Shown here piece after piece: positions 11,086-23,428 of a stretch of 64,000 nt of DNA. Within the stretch, counting starts at the first letter, position 1. Each line of letters opens with the position of its first letter. The notes beneath the pieces are model-generated. The model searched no databases. It had not been told where the DNA came from and saw only the letters and a list, made by a program, of their open reading frames with translations. A program made the translations under genes and the position numbers. The stretch is from Branchiostoma floridae. Lineage: Eukaryota; Chordata; Leptocardii; Amphioxiformes; Branchiostomatidae. The stretch lies in NCBI RefSeq assembly GCF_000003815.2, contig NC_049985.1:18437347-18501346 (forward strand), given 5' to 3'.

Positions 11086-11835
11086 AGACCGTCAACAAAA
11101 GTCGCACGGCGGCTAACGGCGCAGCGAAGATACTAGCGCTATAAATAAGCGCTTCAACTAAGGATGGCAACCCGTACAATATTTTTGTATACTGTTGAGC
11201 TAAGTAAAGTTTGTTGTTTATGAGGTTTTAGTTGTCTTTGAAGCTTTGACCCGAAATATTTTAAAGTCAAACTGCTGAAGAGAAGTAAGTGACTGCTACG
11301 ATTATCGTAGATATGGCCCTAAAAAAACTGATAAAAGAAGCCTTCTCAATAGTCTAAAATGCAAGAGCTTCCGGGGGGCCTTCGCCCACCTGGGTCCCCC
11401 CCACAGTGGCCCTGCCCCTGGACCCCGCCAGGGACATTCGGCGGCCCCCGGACCCCTGTCCGACGCTTTGAAAAAATCCTGGCGAGAAGTCTGTACGGCC
11501 TGAGTCTTCAAGTTAACGTATTGTGTGGTCCCGCTTATGAATATTAATTAGCCTTCGCTTTCCTCTTCGCTGATTGGCTGAACCATTAATTGAATTAACT
11601 CTTCCTGCCGGCTAGACGCAGGTGCAGATGTCGGCTCTGTGGGGTGAACGTCCGAAAGGTCATGGCATGGAGAACGAAAGAAAACCAATTTCCCCTAAAA
11701 AAAGTGCTGTAATTAAGCCTTTTACAGTACTTTATGCCAAAAATTTTACTTGGATCATTTTACCAACTATCTTATGCCTATCTATACCAAATGTTACTCA
11801 TACCAGGGTACAGGGGTGCAAAATATACCGTTATA
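11086..11835. mobile_element. Repetitive element, copy A (head portion)
   Basis: About 750 bp starting AGACCGTCAACAAAAGTCGC aligns along its length with the sequence from 11836 (AGACCGTCAACAACAGTCGC). Shared blocks are CTGAAGAGAAGT, AATAGTCTAAAATGC, CTTATGAATATTAATTAGCC and ACCAGGGTACAGG. It ends where the internal tandem units begin in copy B, so A and B are head-to-tail copies. The short GC-rich open frames here are not convincing genes. Confidence 0.75.
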
Positions 11836-13180
11836 AGACCGTCAACAACAGTCGCACGGAGCTAACAGCGCAGCGAAAATACCATCGCTAGCGTTTCAAC
11901 TTCGGATAACAAGTTATAAGTACTGTTGAACTCAGTAACGTTAAAGTTTGTTTTTAGTTGCCTTTGACGGTTTGACCTGAAATAGTGTTACGCTAAACTC
12001 CTGAAGAGAAGTTAGGTGACTGCTGCGATTATCATAGATATGCCCCTAAGAACTGATACAATATAAAGCCTTCTGAATAGTCTAAAATGCGAGAGCCTTA
12101 GGCGGGCTTCGCTCCCCCTGGCGGGAACACTGCTATATACGGGATCATGAGGCCCCGCTTATGAATATTAATTAGCCTTTGGCCTCCTTTTCGCTGATTG
12201 GCTAGGTCTTTGATTCAATTAACTCTCCGGCTGACGCGCACAGGTGTGGCTCTGTGCGGGGTCACGGAAGGTCACGTCAGGAGGCCAAAAGAAAACAAAT
12301 TTCCCCTCAGAAAAGTGCCAAAATTAATCATTTTAAAGTTGTTTATGTCAAAAATTTTACTTGAATCTTGTTACCAAGTATCTAATGCCTATCTATACCA
12401 AATTTCAGGTCATTTAATTGTAATACCAGGGTACAGGAGCCAAAAGTGTCCTTTTTTGGTCAAAAATTGGCCAAAAATCGCAAAAATAAGCATTTTGTTG
12501 CACTGTACACCAAAAGTGTTATTGAATTTATATGAAGGGATTATCAAGGCACATCTGTGTCAAATTTGAGCTCATTCGGTTGCAATACCAAGGTACAGGA
12601 GCCAAAAGTGTCCTTTTTTGGTCAAAAATTGGTCAAAAAATCGCAAAAATAAGCATTTTGTTGTACTGTACACCAAAAGTGTTATTGAATTGATATGGGG
12701 GCATTATCAAGGCACATCTCTGTCAAATTTCAGCTCATTTGGTTGTAATACCAGGGTACAGGGGCCAAAAGTGTCCTTTTTTGGTCAAAAATTGGTCAAA
12801 AAATCGCAAAAATAAGCATTTTGTTGTACTGTACACCAAAAGTGTTATCGGATTTATATGGGAGCATTATCAAGGCACATCTCTGTCAAATTTCAGCTCA
12901 TTTGGTTGTAATACCAGGGTACAGGGGCCAAAATATACAGTTTTGGTCTAAAATTGACCAAAAAATCTCAATAAAATCATTTTAGAGGCAGATATGAAAA
13001 AACTGAGAAATAAGCATCAAGGTATTGGCCCATTCTATCCCTGTGCCAAATTTCAGGTCATTCGGTCCAGGAACGGCGGAGATGAATCACTTTGAAGATT
13101 TGACAGGAGAAAGAAAGAAAGAAAGAAACATTACGAATACAATATATTTCACCATACTATGTATGGCTGAAATATAACTA
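11836..13180. mobile_element. Repetitive element, copy B with tandem core and hairpin tail
   Basis: The same head as copy A is followed by 162-bp tandem units (12439-13060) and a tail with (GAAA)n. The tail ends in an imperfect terminal hairpin at 13144-13175 (arms ATATTTCACCATAC and GTATGGCTGAAATAT, 3-base loop). The tail recurs at 37425-37566. Class unknown. A hairpin near one end is reminiscent of Helitron 3' ends, but a CTRR terminus was not demonstrated. Confidence 0.7.
12439..13060. repeat. 162-bp tandem repeat, three units plus a diverged fourth
   Basis: GCCAAAAGTGTCCTTTTTTG starts at 12439, 12601 and 12763. A diverged unit starts at 12927 (GCCAAAATATACAG). Units also share GCATTTTGTTG, ACCAAAAGTGTTAT and CAAATTTCAGCTCATT. 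162 bp is a multiple of 3, which explains overlapping open frames with the same peptide. Confidence 0.95.
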
Positions 13181-13699
13181 TTATATTACAGGACTGGTCC
13201 ATCCCTGGAGCGTACAAGGGTTGCAGTTGACAAGAAAAATTAACCTGTGGTCTCAGAGTGGAACACGATGGAATACCTAAGACGCAAATCCTTTGAAATG
13301 TAAGTTGATACATGTACATGGCTTAAGACGTTATTCTATTTCCTACGGTCCAAAATGAAACTCCATTTCGTGTGATGGAATTTGCATCCATTGCCCAGGT
13401 ATGCTGAGAGCGACTTCACTTGGCTTTGAGACTGAAAAAATGGGTAAAATCAAGTTACAGCCATCCCATTCCCACGCCAATGACTTTATCACAAATGTCA
13501 AAACTGAAAAACATGCCCAGAAATCCGATACTCCCCGCGTGATGCACATTTATATTAATAAATCTGCTGCACCAAGGATCACATGTCCCCAGGCTGTGAA
13601 AGGACACCTAAATCACGGCCATCAGCGTAAATCAGGACATTTCAGCGGCCGGAAATCTCCCTCATTTGGGGCTGGGGCGAAGGACCGCTGTCAGAACGC
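13181..13699. other. Unassigned non-coding DNA
   Basis: I see no gene or repeat. Two short opposing open frames at 13343-13715 have no recognisable features. Confidence 0.3.
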
Positions 13700-13995
13700 A
13701 CTGCCCGGACCGTAAGTCACCCACTAAGTGTGCCGCGGGTCCGTCCAGTGGTGCCCACAATAGCGCCCATGTGATCCCCCTCCTCGGTAATACATGGCAC
13801 AGGCAGGGCCTGAATGGCTGCGGACATCGGAGGTGATACGTTTCGGGCGGGACTGTCGGTTCCCGCGCCCTGAAGCCGGAGATAATGCACGGTTATTTAT
13901 GGCGGGTGGCGGCGCTAATAGGTGTCCAGCGCTGATCCTGCAGGGTGCCCGCGAGAGTGCGATACGGAATAGGGGCTCCTGTGGGGGGTTCAAGC
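13700..13995. promoter_or_regulatory. Candidate conserved non-coding island
   Basis: A non-repetitive, CpG-containing GC-rich block stands out from AT-rich flanks. It includes homeodomain/forkhead-like AT cores (GGTTATTTATGG) within GC-rich sequence. It is open on both strands without protein features. The regulatory role is inferred from composition only. Confidence 0.3.
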
Positions 13996-16530
13996 TGGGG
14001 TGCAGGGTGGGACATACACATCTAAAGCTACATACATTTTGTATGGGTAACCCCCAAATAGCCCCACAAGGGCCAATGCAGGGGAAGGGGTATTTGAGTC
14101 AAAACTACACACCAAATCACAGACAGTCTAGCATTTAAAAGGTTTATAAGAAAGAGACATTGCCCTTCTGTGTGCTATAATGGTTGAAAGTTCATACATG
14201 AGCTCTGTCCAGAGTGCTGAAACAGTGACTGCTATCAATGTGAAGACTGTTAAAAAATCTAACACTCTGTAGCCACAGACTGTTACACTTTGACGGGTAA
14301 ATTTCTGAGTGCCTGAAGTCTCTGCTCTACTCAATAGATACAGAGATTCTAGCCAGAGGTATCATTACAACAAGATTAAGAAATCATTGAGACTTTACAA
14401 TGCTGCAGAAGGAAAAAATACAAGCTAAACTCTATTAACAACAAAGTTTACTTATGTGTGGAATCTGCAAAGAATAGTATCCCCTGCATACAATTAAACA
14501 TTACAGATACTTAAACAACTCATCAATACAGAACACGTTTCTACCCAGGAAGGTCATGTATATTCAACCCCCCCTCCTCCCCAACATAACCCCATATTTA
14601 TACTCTGAAGGTCAGCCCATTAAGACCACAATAATCCCCCCCACCCCCATCCCTGTGACTTATGGCAGTCTCAGAGTGTCCCTTGATGCACAATGATGTT
14701 TTTGCCTTGCCACTGGTAACAGTCAGTGGATTACCAGGACAGGTTGGCAGGTGTTCTTTTTTTCAACAACAATTGAAGAAAATTCATCATGTAGTACCTC
14801 ACTACGAAAAGACATTATACGAAGAGGCTCACGACAAAGTGAGGGCAGTTAACACCCAAAATCTGAAGTTTTTCTCTAAAATGCTTTTAAAGGAATAGTT
14901 CAAGGCCAACATTATGATAATAACAGTTTCAGTGAAGAAACCAGAATTCATTACCCTTTTCCTGCCTACTCCAAGCTAATTGCAACCGAACGGTTCGGGC
15001 CCCCAGGAGGGTTTTAATGTCACCGCTATTATCAGGATCCTCATACCAAATTGGTTCCACTTTCCTGTTTTGTTTCCAATCATTTTCGCATGGTCATGAT
15101 CCCAGTAATTTGTGTGAAACCCCCCCAGTTAATAAACTCGATGAGTATATAATAATTTGGATATCTAATGCCATGTGATAGTCAGATTTTCAGCAAGATT
15201 CAAAATGGTCCTTCCACAGATGTGTTATCCTACATTTTGTGAACGTAAACTCACTGTTAGCACTTTTCAACATGTCTTCCACCGTATCAGATTGAAAATG
15301 AGTTTGTAATAAGTACAGAGCCTTCATTAGCATTTATCCACCAGGAAAAATTATTCTGCTATTTTGAAAAACAGTGTGGTTGAGAGATGCATCACCAGAG
15401 GTATGCATAGTTTAGATATGCAGGCATGTATTATACTGGGAGATGCTGAGTTGGACATCTTTTTAGACCCATTCTTTGGGAATGGCGACTACATATGACA
15501 TGCCAGAATCATGTTAGTGGATATTGGACTTTCAAGCTAATCTCACTACAAAACATAGGGAATGGCAGAGAACTATGTCACTGCCATTCACGTAAAGGCT
15601 CGAAAAGTTCACCCGAGGAAACTTTCTTTCTGCATGGGGGTTCTTTTCATTTTGATGGATAGCATGAAGAATAAAATGTAAGTGGGATTTGAAACAAGTG
15701 ATATCTGCTGTTATTGTCTGAAATCAGAGTCATGTATATCAATACAGTCTGTGACATATGGTGTCAGTTGACCTACATCGTAAATGTCTTTTATCCAATT
15801 CTATGACAATTTTTCAATCAAAACTGCCAAAGAAGACCACTCAAGGGACCAATGACATCTGGTTTATGTGGACAGGTGGTCACTATAGACATCTCATGTT
15901 TTGATCACAGTAATTTTCATACATTATTTACATACATTTTTCTAAATTCTTTTTTAAGTATGCAATTGTATATGTTACTGTTTTACTTACTAATTAGCAT
16001 TTGGCATGATCCTATTTTAAAATGATAAAAGTTAACCTAATTTAATTTAACGTTAACTAATTACAGCCCATTGTCACACTTATATCACTTCATTTTAACA
16101 CATACTATTGCAATCAGCCCTTGGGCATGAACTCACTTCACTATGAGAGGAAGAAGTTATAAATGAACATGAAGAATTCAGCTGAACAGCCATAATACAG
16201 GAGGGTAGCAGATTTATTGTTAGAATGACTCTGTAGAATGTAAGCCCACCCCAAACCAATCATTTTGCCGCGCTGAAAATGGCGAATAGAGCGCGCTGGA
16301 TAATCCTGTTCCTTGGTGATGGCGGAAGGGGATTCGGAGCACGACCATCACCTCGACTGAACAATCACCTGAGCCAAGCTGCAGGAACTTCTACCTTAAG
16401 CTACTACAATTTAATATCTACTGATGGTTCCCAGACAATTTCAGGTAAAGGTGTAGCAAGTGCACATCATAAAGCAGATGGCAGGGAGCAAAACTTCAGT
16501 ATGGCTGTATTCTCTCTGTAAAAAGGAATG
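13996..16530. other. Long unassigned stretch
   Basis: No gene, tandem array or transposon end is recognised. A small CG-richer patch at 16265-16345 has an ATG in good context (AAAATGGCG) opening an 80-codon frame with no recognised domain. I do not call it a gene. Confidence 0.3.
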
Positions 16531-16624
16531 CTCTCTCTCTCTTCCCCCTTCTCTCTGCCTCCCCCTTTCTCTCTCCCTCTCTCTCTCTCTCTCTCTTTCA
16601 CTCTCTCTCTCTCTCTCTCTCTCT
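16531..16624. repeat. (CT)n microsatellite
   Basis: A CT-rich tract of about 94 bp with interruptions (TTCCCCCTTC, CCTCCCCC, TTTCA) and two pure (CT)n blocks. Confidence 0.95.
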
Positions 16625-16729
16625 AACTCCCCCCTCTCTTCATTGTTTAAGTCAGCACTTGGCCACCACAGCCCGTCACCTTTTTCTGTCCATTGTCCAG
16701 TATTTTTCAGTCCATAACATTTTCAAGAG

Positions 16730-16760
16730 ATCCAGGAACCAAGAAATTAAATTGCAAGAG
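16730..16760. mobile_element. Solo end fragment of the TTA-type MITE family
   Basis: AACCAAGAAATTAAATTG matches the right terminal repeat of the intact element at 42318-42680. The element body is missing. Other possible decayed ends occur near 21740, 23877 and 25996. Confidence 0.45.
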
Positions 16761-17142
16761 CAACCGAACAATGAATCAACAAGTACAGGACAGGAAATAC
16801 TTTCTTAGCTAGATGCCTTTTAGTCAGAAATATACCAACAATTCAAGAAAACTTCCTCCAGTACTGAACCTGTGTTGTTGCCTTTGTCCACAAGTCTCGA
16901 GAAACCCATAGTAGGCTACAATGGATAATGTTTAGTTCATGACAATAATTGTACTTATGCAGTTAAGAAGAACAATGAAATGCAAACCTTTGCCAACTCC
17001 TAGTGATGCACTAGTACTGGGGTTTGGTACTTATGTACACAAAGCTTTTTTAAGATTCTTAAAACCAAGTTTTAACCATCAAAATTACAAAGTCGAGCAT
17101 ACTTTACGCAGAGTGCCAAAGTTTGTCCATAAGTGCCTTGTG

Positions 17143-17214
17143 GGAGAATTGTTGCGGAAGAATTGTTGCGGAAGAATTGTTGCGGAAGAATTGTTGCGGA
17201 AGAATCGTTGCGGG
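17143..17214. repeat. 15-bp minisatellite, 5 units
   Basis: GAATTGTTGCGGAAG is repeated five times; the last unit has GAATCGTTGCGGG. Confidence 0.95.
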
Positions 17215-17261
17215 TTACTGCAGAAGGAGGTTATGAAATCAGCACCGATCAATGATACATG

Positions 17262-18595
17262 CAGCGAAGTCAGCGGGGGTTATCAATCTTGTTGTTCCTT
17301 CATAATAAAGGGCTTTGTGGCCTGTTCTCGGGATAACTCAGCCGAATGGCCGCAAGTGTGATCAGAATAATGCAGAAACACCCAGCAGGGGGCTTCCGGA
17401 AAAGTCATGTGGATCCTTCTTTCCTAATAACAACAGCAGCAAAGACTTTATTGGCGGGAGTACTGTTCTCTTACATGTGATAGATATAATGCAAAAACAC
17501 CCAGCAGGGGGCTTCTGGAAAGTCCTTTGGATCATTCCTTTATAAAAATTACAGCAACAAGACACTGTTATGCTAACTTTATCAGATGGAGAATTGTTCT
17601 CAGTATAAATAAGCTGAAAATCCTGGTGAATGATCAGGATAATGCAGGAATATCCAGTGGGGAGCTTCGGGAAAGTACTGTGGCTCATTCCTTCATACCA
17701 ACAACATGAACAAACACTGTTATGCTGTTAAACTGCAGGAGAGCAGTCCTCAATACATTAGAATATAATTCAACCACTAGTGATGCTAAAGAAGAGTGAT
17801 GGATGTCACTCAAAACGTCCGGAAGTAAATCTCCATTCTTCACCCAGTCGTAAAGATTGAATTGTGTTTACCTGGATGTATAACCTCCATAAACGTGTTT
17901 TTAATGTGAATCAGCTGAAAGTTGTGACGTATAAAATAAGGATAATGCAGCAGTAATAGGCTTTAGTTTAGTCCTGTGGATTATTCTTTATCTCTAGCAC
18001 ACCAACAACAACAGCAACATGGCCTGCAATGTGGAGTTTATAGGCTGAAGCACTGGTTTCATTACAGTACAGCAGAACGGCCTGAAGCCTGAGGTATGAG
18101 TGAGATACTGAAGCAATACCTGGCTGGGAGCTTTAGACAAAGATCATATCATATCATGTATACATGATAGGGAATACAGCAGAAATAGCCAGCAGGGGGA
18201 TAGAGAAAGTATCATTTCTTCATAACAACAACAGCAACAAAACATTGTGTTGTGGGGAGGAAGGAGACTCCCTGGCTGAGTGCTTTAGACAAAGATCATA
18301 TCATATTATATCATATCATATCATATCATGTATACATGATTGGCTTAATGCAGGAATAGCCAGCAGGGTCCTTTAGATCATTTTGTTCATTGCTACCATA
18401 ACAACAAGAACAGCAAGAAACACTATTATGCCGAGTTTATTGGTTGCAGAACTGTTCTCATTATAAACCAGCCGAACGGCCTGAAGTGTGATCAGAATAA
18501 TGCAGGAATCCCCAGCTGAGAGCAGGGGGAATGCCCCCAGGAGTATTTTATTGTTGCCAACGTAACAACATCCAAAAAACAAGGCTGTATTTAGT
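17262..18595. repeat. Old degenerate tandem array, unit ~120-180 bp
   Basis: Landmarks AATGCAG.AA.A.CCAGCAGGG, GGATCATTCCTT, AACAACAGCAACA, CACTGTTATGC and CAGCCGAACGGCCTGAAG recur in fixed order (near 17370, 17490, 17645, 17940, 18175, 18350 and 18500). About seven or eight units are identifiable. Divergence is high, so amplification is old. Confidence 0.75.
18139..18345. repeat. Two (CATAT)n patches ending in a CATGTATACATG palindrome
   Basis: TCATATCATATCATGTATACATGA near 18146-18169 and a longer version at about 18297-18341 end in the same 12-bp palindrome. Both lie at equivalent places in successive units of the surrounding array and were probably copied with it. Confidence 0.8.
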
Positions 18596-18699
18596 TAGAG
18601 GGGAATATAGAGGTGACTGTGAAGAAAACATTCTTTAAAAAAACACTGACTGAGCTGTCTGATCTCTGAAATATCATAGAGATTGGGAATAATCACAGA

Positions 18700-19040
18700 C
18701 CTGTCCATGGTTCTGAACCTTAAAACCTTAGAACAAAGCAGGAACTGTTCACTAAGTTTTACACATCCTCTTTCATACTGCAACAACCAAGCATCCCCTG
18801 TCCATGGTGTTGGACTCTACAGTGCTTAGAACAATGTATAAACTGCTCACTGGGGGAATCCTAAGGGTTTTACACATCGTCTTTATACTGCAACAACAGC
18901 TAAACAACCCCTTTCCATGGTACTGAACCATAGAACAATGTATAAACTGTTCACTGGGGGATTCCAAGGGTTTTTCACATCAACTTTATACTGTAACAAC
19001 AGCCAAACATCCCCTGTCCATGGTGCTGAACAATTTTGGA
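18700..19040. repeat. ~100-110-bp tandem repeat, about 3.5 units
   Basis: CTGTCCATGGT-like starts occur near 18701, 18799, 18911 and 19015. They are followed by AGAACAATGTATAAACTG, TTCACTGGGGGATTCC and TTTACACATC..CTTTATACTG blocks. Confidence 0.9.
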
Positions 19041-19159
19041 ACTGTAGACTAGGTTATGGATTGGGCACATCTATATTTAGGCACAATTTGCGGAGAGGCG
19101 CATCATTTTGGGGAAAACGGATGATAAATGAGATGATATAGAAAGCTCGAGGGGAAACA

Positions 19160-19400
19160 AGAAGGAGGCAGAACTCTGCAGATTAACCTAATTATCGGAC
19201 GAGCTCACTTAATTAGAACATGTGGGGCACACGCCCTCCCACAGACCCAGGCACGCATACGGAATCAGGACTTAAGTGGGCTTCCTTCTCCCTTCCTTTT
19301 AGCCGGATTGGGAGGAATTATTCAATTTGCCGTCCGAGAAAGCAACATGCTGGCTGCGCAGAACTGCTCATTGAGCAGCAGCTCAGAGGAAATGCCATTA
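19160..19400. promoter_or_regulatory. Candidate regulatory island
   Basis: Non-repetitive sequence with paired homeodomain-like cores (ACCTAATTATCGG, CACTTAATTAGAAC) followed by a GC-richer block. Inferred from composition and motif content only. Confidence 0.25.
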
Positions 19401-19411
19401 GACACACAATA

Positions 19412-19626
19412 TAGCACTAGCTCACCTTTATCCGCGGGGTAACCTATATCCGTTGTTTTTCAAAACGGTATAAAGGCACATCATGCTGATGGGTGATAGT
19501 TTTAAACTGCAATATACTGAAAATATTGCAATTTGAAACCAACGTCCGTTGACGTGATATCACCAAATACCCTGTTATCAAAAGCAACGGATATAGGTTA
19601 CCCAACGGATAAATGTGAACTAGCGT
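19412..19626. mobile_element. TA-type MITE, family A copy 2
   Basis: The same ~40-bp terminal inverted repeats as at 8364 (left CACTAGCTCACCTTTATCCG; right ends GATAAATGTGAACTAGCGT). The left flank is TA; the right flank has changed. The internal palindrome CAATAT..GAAAATATTG is preserved. Confidence 0.85.
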
Positions 19627-20829
19627 CTTCTCCGTGATTCTCAGTGTACAATAATGTACAATATACATGACTTGTACAATGTACCTCATATAGTCTTCTC
19701 TGTGATTCTCCATATGCAATAATTGTGAAAGAATGGTGGGACGTAAGCTGATGAAACAAAATTGGGTGTGCATTCTGGGGAACGGATCCAAAGTTCACTA
19801 TCTTCACCGTCATTCTGCGAGAAATTCTTTGTTGAATGGGAACTTGCAGCAAGTACACCATTAAGCACACAAGTCATGTACCTCATACGGCCTTCTTCAT
19901 GATTCTATAATACTCGTGGAAAACTGGTTGGCTGCTAGCTGATTTCTGATTGTTTAGGGATTGCTATACACAATTGTAATTTGCATCTTGCGAAAGGGAG
20001 ATATATACCATAACCTAATAGTATATTCTCTATGCTATAACCTATATACTCTAAACACTATCCTGTGCAAAAATTTTGATTGAACAGGTTTTCCATATAC
20101 CGTCAGACATAAAGTATGCATGCACCTCAAAGCCATCTCAATGATTTCATACGTGTAAAATACTCATAAAAGAATGGTGAGCTGGAGTGAATATGTTTTT
20201 CTTTTAATCTTCAGAGCTTACTACAAAGAACATAAAAAAATTATGCGTATCCCATATGTAAGCAAGACAATATCTTCAACACGGTTCTTTTCAAGAACTG
20301 AAGAGCACGTTTTAGAATATCACTAGACCTACAATGTACCTTCACCAGATTCTGTTTTCACCGATCACAAGATACCGGACGTACACAGGTATGTGTTGTT
20401 TCAACAAAGCACTGACCTGCCTACTGAATGGCATTTTCCAGACTATTGTTGGTGTCCAATACACCGCACAGCCCCCTCAGTAATGCTGTAATACTGCATG
20501 GATTATCTGGCTAAAGGTTCTGAGGTAGTCTATAGATCACCAAATACCACATCTACAAATTTTATGAGGGCAAGAAGAAACCAAACAGCTGCTCATATTT
20601 GCTTCCATTCTTATGTACTTTCTTTGAATGACAAGCTTGTAAATCAAATGCCAAAACACGGGGTCGATCTGCTAGGATTACAAGATACCGTTATCAGATG
20701 TGAAAAGGGGGATTTATGCACGGTTAATTTCACGGCATCATCGAAAAATCATTTCCACAGCACCAACAAATTAACATTGTCAAACGGCTGGGATGAAATA
20801 CAGCATCTTCATGTCCATTATTAAACAGG
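19627..20829. other. Unassigned; weak internal duplication at 19620-19920
   Basis: Phrases GTACCTCATA..GTCTTCTCTGTGATTCT and GTACCTCATACGGCCTTCTTCATGATTCT recur about 190-200 bp apart, suggesting a decayed duplication. The 108-codon frame at 20498-20824 has no recognisable features. Confidence 0.35.
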
Positions 20830-21450
20830 GTGGGGTCACCCCTCCCTGCCGAGCCGAGAAGAGACTACGGTTCTCACGGCTGTAAAAGGCAGCGGACTAA
20901 GAAGGCAGTACTCACACGAGATTATCGAGAAATAGGAAGCCTCCACGTCCAACAGAAGCCAGTCCCAGGCAGAACGATCCCCTCTGGAAGGATAAGCAGT
21001 AAATCCAAGCAAAAGCTTTGCTCCCAGGAAGCTACATGTACCTCTCCCACTCGCAGGTAATCCTGAGTAACATCAGCCGCTGACGACTATTTCGGGCCAT
21101 CTCAGAAAAAAACCTTTTGGTAACCGTGGAAACCAGCCAGTCTGTCTGGCCGGGGCGGTCCCAGGTGGTCGTGTGTCAGAGCTTCGCACGGAGCGTGGTT
21201 TTCCTGGGGGCAGGCCGGCCTCCGTGATTGGTTGGTTTGAAAATGTACGTCGTGCGGGTTAGAGAGCAGGGTTGGGAGTAGTGTAGGACTAATAAACAGA
21301 AGGGAGCAAGCGGTAAATAACCACGCGCACACGGGCGGACTTACGGCCCAGAACGGGGGAAATCACAACAAGGCCATCGTTAAGAGGAGCTGGAGATTGC
21401 GGATTGCCGTAAATAATTGATTGATCAGGATTCATCAGGGTTGATGTCGA
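20830..21450. promoter_or_regulatory. Candidate conserved non-coding island
   Basis: About 600 bp of unique, GC-richer DNA ends in an AT-core cluster (CCGTAAATAATTGATTGATC, then CAGGATTCATCAGGGTTGATG). No protein-like frame is convincing. The role is inferred. Confidence 0.3.
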
Positions 21451-22211
21451 TCATGAGATCCAGTGGCGGGTTCTGAAGTTCTGGGTGAAACCAAAACTCC
21501 CGGAACGACAACGTCCCTCCGGCGGAAGATTCATCAAAATGTCCGCTTAGGAAACAGATCAGTTTATAGCCCTCATAAGTACAAATTTCATACAACAATG
21601 TACAGTTTTTCCTTCCGCTTGAAAGACAACTACATGCACCTTAATCAAGTTTTTAACTCACATTTTATGTGACCTTGAAGCTCACACAAGGCTGATATTT
21701 ATTCATGGAACACGTCTAATCTCTAACATCGGCTCAGGCAATACCAAGTCAATTTGTTGGTTCTCAGAATTTAAAAAATAGTAAAGAGCATATTAGGGAG
21801 TGAGCAGGAAAATCAACACAGTTTGAAGGGAAAGTTTCTACCTTGGTGCACAGAGTTTCAGGGAGTGGACATGGTCAGACTCAAGTATTCTACGTAGCAC
21901 TTTGTCCTTATTGATGTTCTTGCGCGAGGGCTTAAGTTGGAACATGAAACATACAGAATATATAGTAAATATACATAAAACACAAGACATTGATATAGGT
22001 AACAATGGTGACAATTGCAAATAAGTGACTATTCTAGCAATACTGGATAGAGGAGAGCTACTATCAAAGTATTTGGAGTTTGACTTCTATGTCATTGTGG
22101 CCTTTTGCTAAATTTTTATCTAATAATGATCCAAGAGCCATGCAGGGAATACATGAAGAAGAAACACATTATTTCAAACAGTTGCCACAATTTCACCAAG
22201 CTTTTACCACC
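21451..22211. other. Unassigned non-coding DNA
   Basis: I see no gene. A fragment resembling the TTA-type MITE end (TTTGTTGGTTCTCAGAATTT) lies near 21752. Confidence 0.3.
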
Positions 22212-23428
22212 TACTCTCACCTCTCAAATAGAAGTACCCCCTGGAATAAAAGTACCCCCCGGACAAATCTTCAAAATCAAATAAAAGTACCCCCTGGAAT
22301 AAAAGTACCCCCCGGAAAAATACCAAATTGACATGTAAACTGTGTCCATGCTACTTCAGTCCAAGAGAAGATGATAAGCAGGTATGCTCTTTTTATTTAT
22401 TTATGCCTCAGTACCATATCAGTTAATTGTATAAATAATGAACAGAATAATTCCTATGTTATTGCACATATTTTCTTTATCTGAGTGTCACACCATCAAC
22501 AAAGATTAAAATAAAAGCAAAAAATGAATGAAAATAAAAATTGAAGACATAAAAAAAGAAGTTTATTTTATGATCATTGTTACAAAATAAAATTTTGAAG
22601 AAACATTCCAACTTAGTAGAATACCTTCTTCACCACTTGTTGTATTTTCAATGTTGTTGAAACCAAGGAGGTCATAGACACTGCCCCCTATTGAGATATA
22701 ACGGTACTGCAGCAAATATGTCAATATCTCGCGCATTACCGCGAGATTTGGCGTGAGTTGATGAATCCAACATGGCGGATGTTTTCGAGCCGATTGAACG
22801 CTGTGCTTTATTTTGGAAGGATTTTTTCGTTGCTGGAACATTAAAACAAGTTGACTACGGGTGAAAAGTTGTGGAAAAGTATTGGTAACTTTTTAATTTG
22901 TTTGGTTGGTGGTTAATTTCTGTGTTTTGATAGAGAATTTACGGAAGTGAGTGACTGTGTGTGTAGCATGTGACCTCGATGTTTGGCTATGTTTTCGTCT
23001 TTGTTCAGCGCAAATTTCAAGATTTATGGAAGGTTAAAGATGGTCTAAAACGAAAAGGATACATTTTTTATGAGTCCAGTACCGAATCACTTGGGTTTCG
23101 GTATTTTTGGACCTGAACCGAAACGTTTTTGCAAGTCCAGAACCGGTCCTGCGTACCGGTACGCATCCCTAGGATGTTTGGGTCATAGCGCTAGCGGCAG
23201 GGAAATCCGCGCTGCCTCGTCCGAAAAATAGTGAATTTGAAGCGAAAATACCGCGGAAATATGGGCAGAAAATACCAAAATTTCAATATTTTTGGGGTCC
23301 CTGGTTAGTTAAGAAAGCCCCAATTTGAAAAAAAAATAAACGTACCGTCTAAAATAAGGACGTACCGGGTGGATTTTGAGGCGGAAAAAAATAAACGTAC
23401 CGGTACGTTTATTTGAGAGGTGAGAGTA
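22212..23428. mobile_element. 1.2-kb element with terminal inverted repeats
   Basis: Left end CTCTCACCTCTCAAATA (from 22214) and right end TATTTGAGAGGTGAGAG-type sequence (to 23426) are inverted repeats bounded by TA on each side. Inside each end are repeated AAACGTACC/AAAAGTACCCCC motifs, and 23389-23414 is a 26-bp perfect palindrome around ACCGGT. An ATG in strong context at 22772 opens a 30-codon frame ending at a possible splice donor. No transposase was recognised. Confidence 0.65.

Noticed and set aside
12198-12951. Three open frames sharing FSSFGCNTRVQGPKVSFFGQ-like peptides
   Set aside because: They are the 162-bp tandem repeat read in frame.
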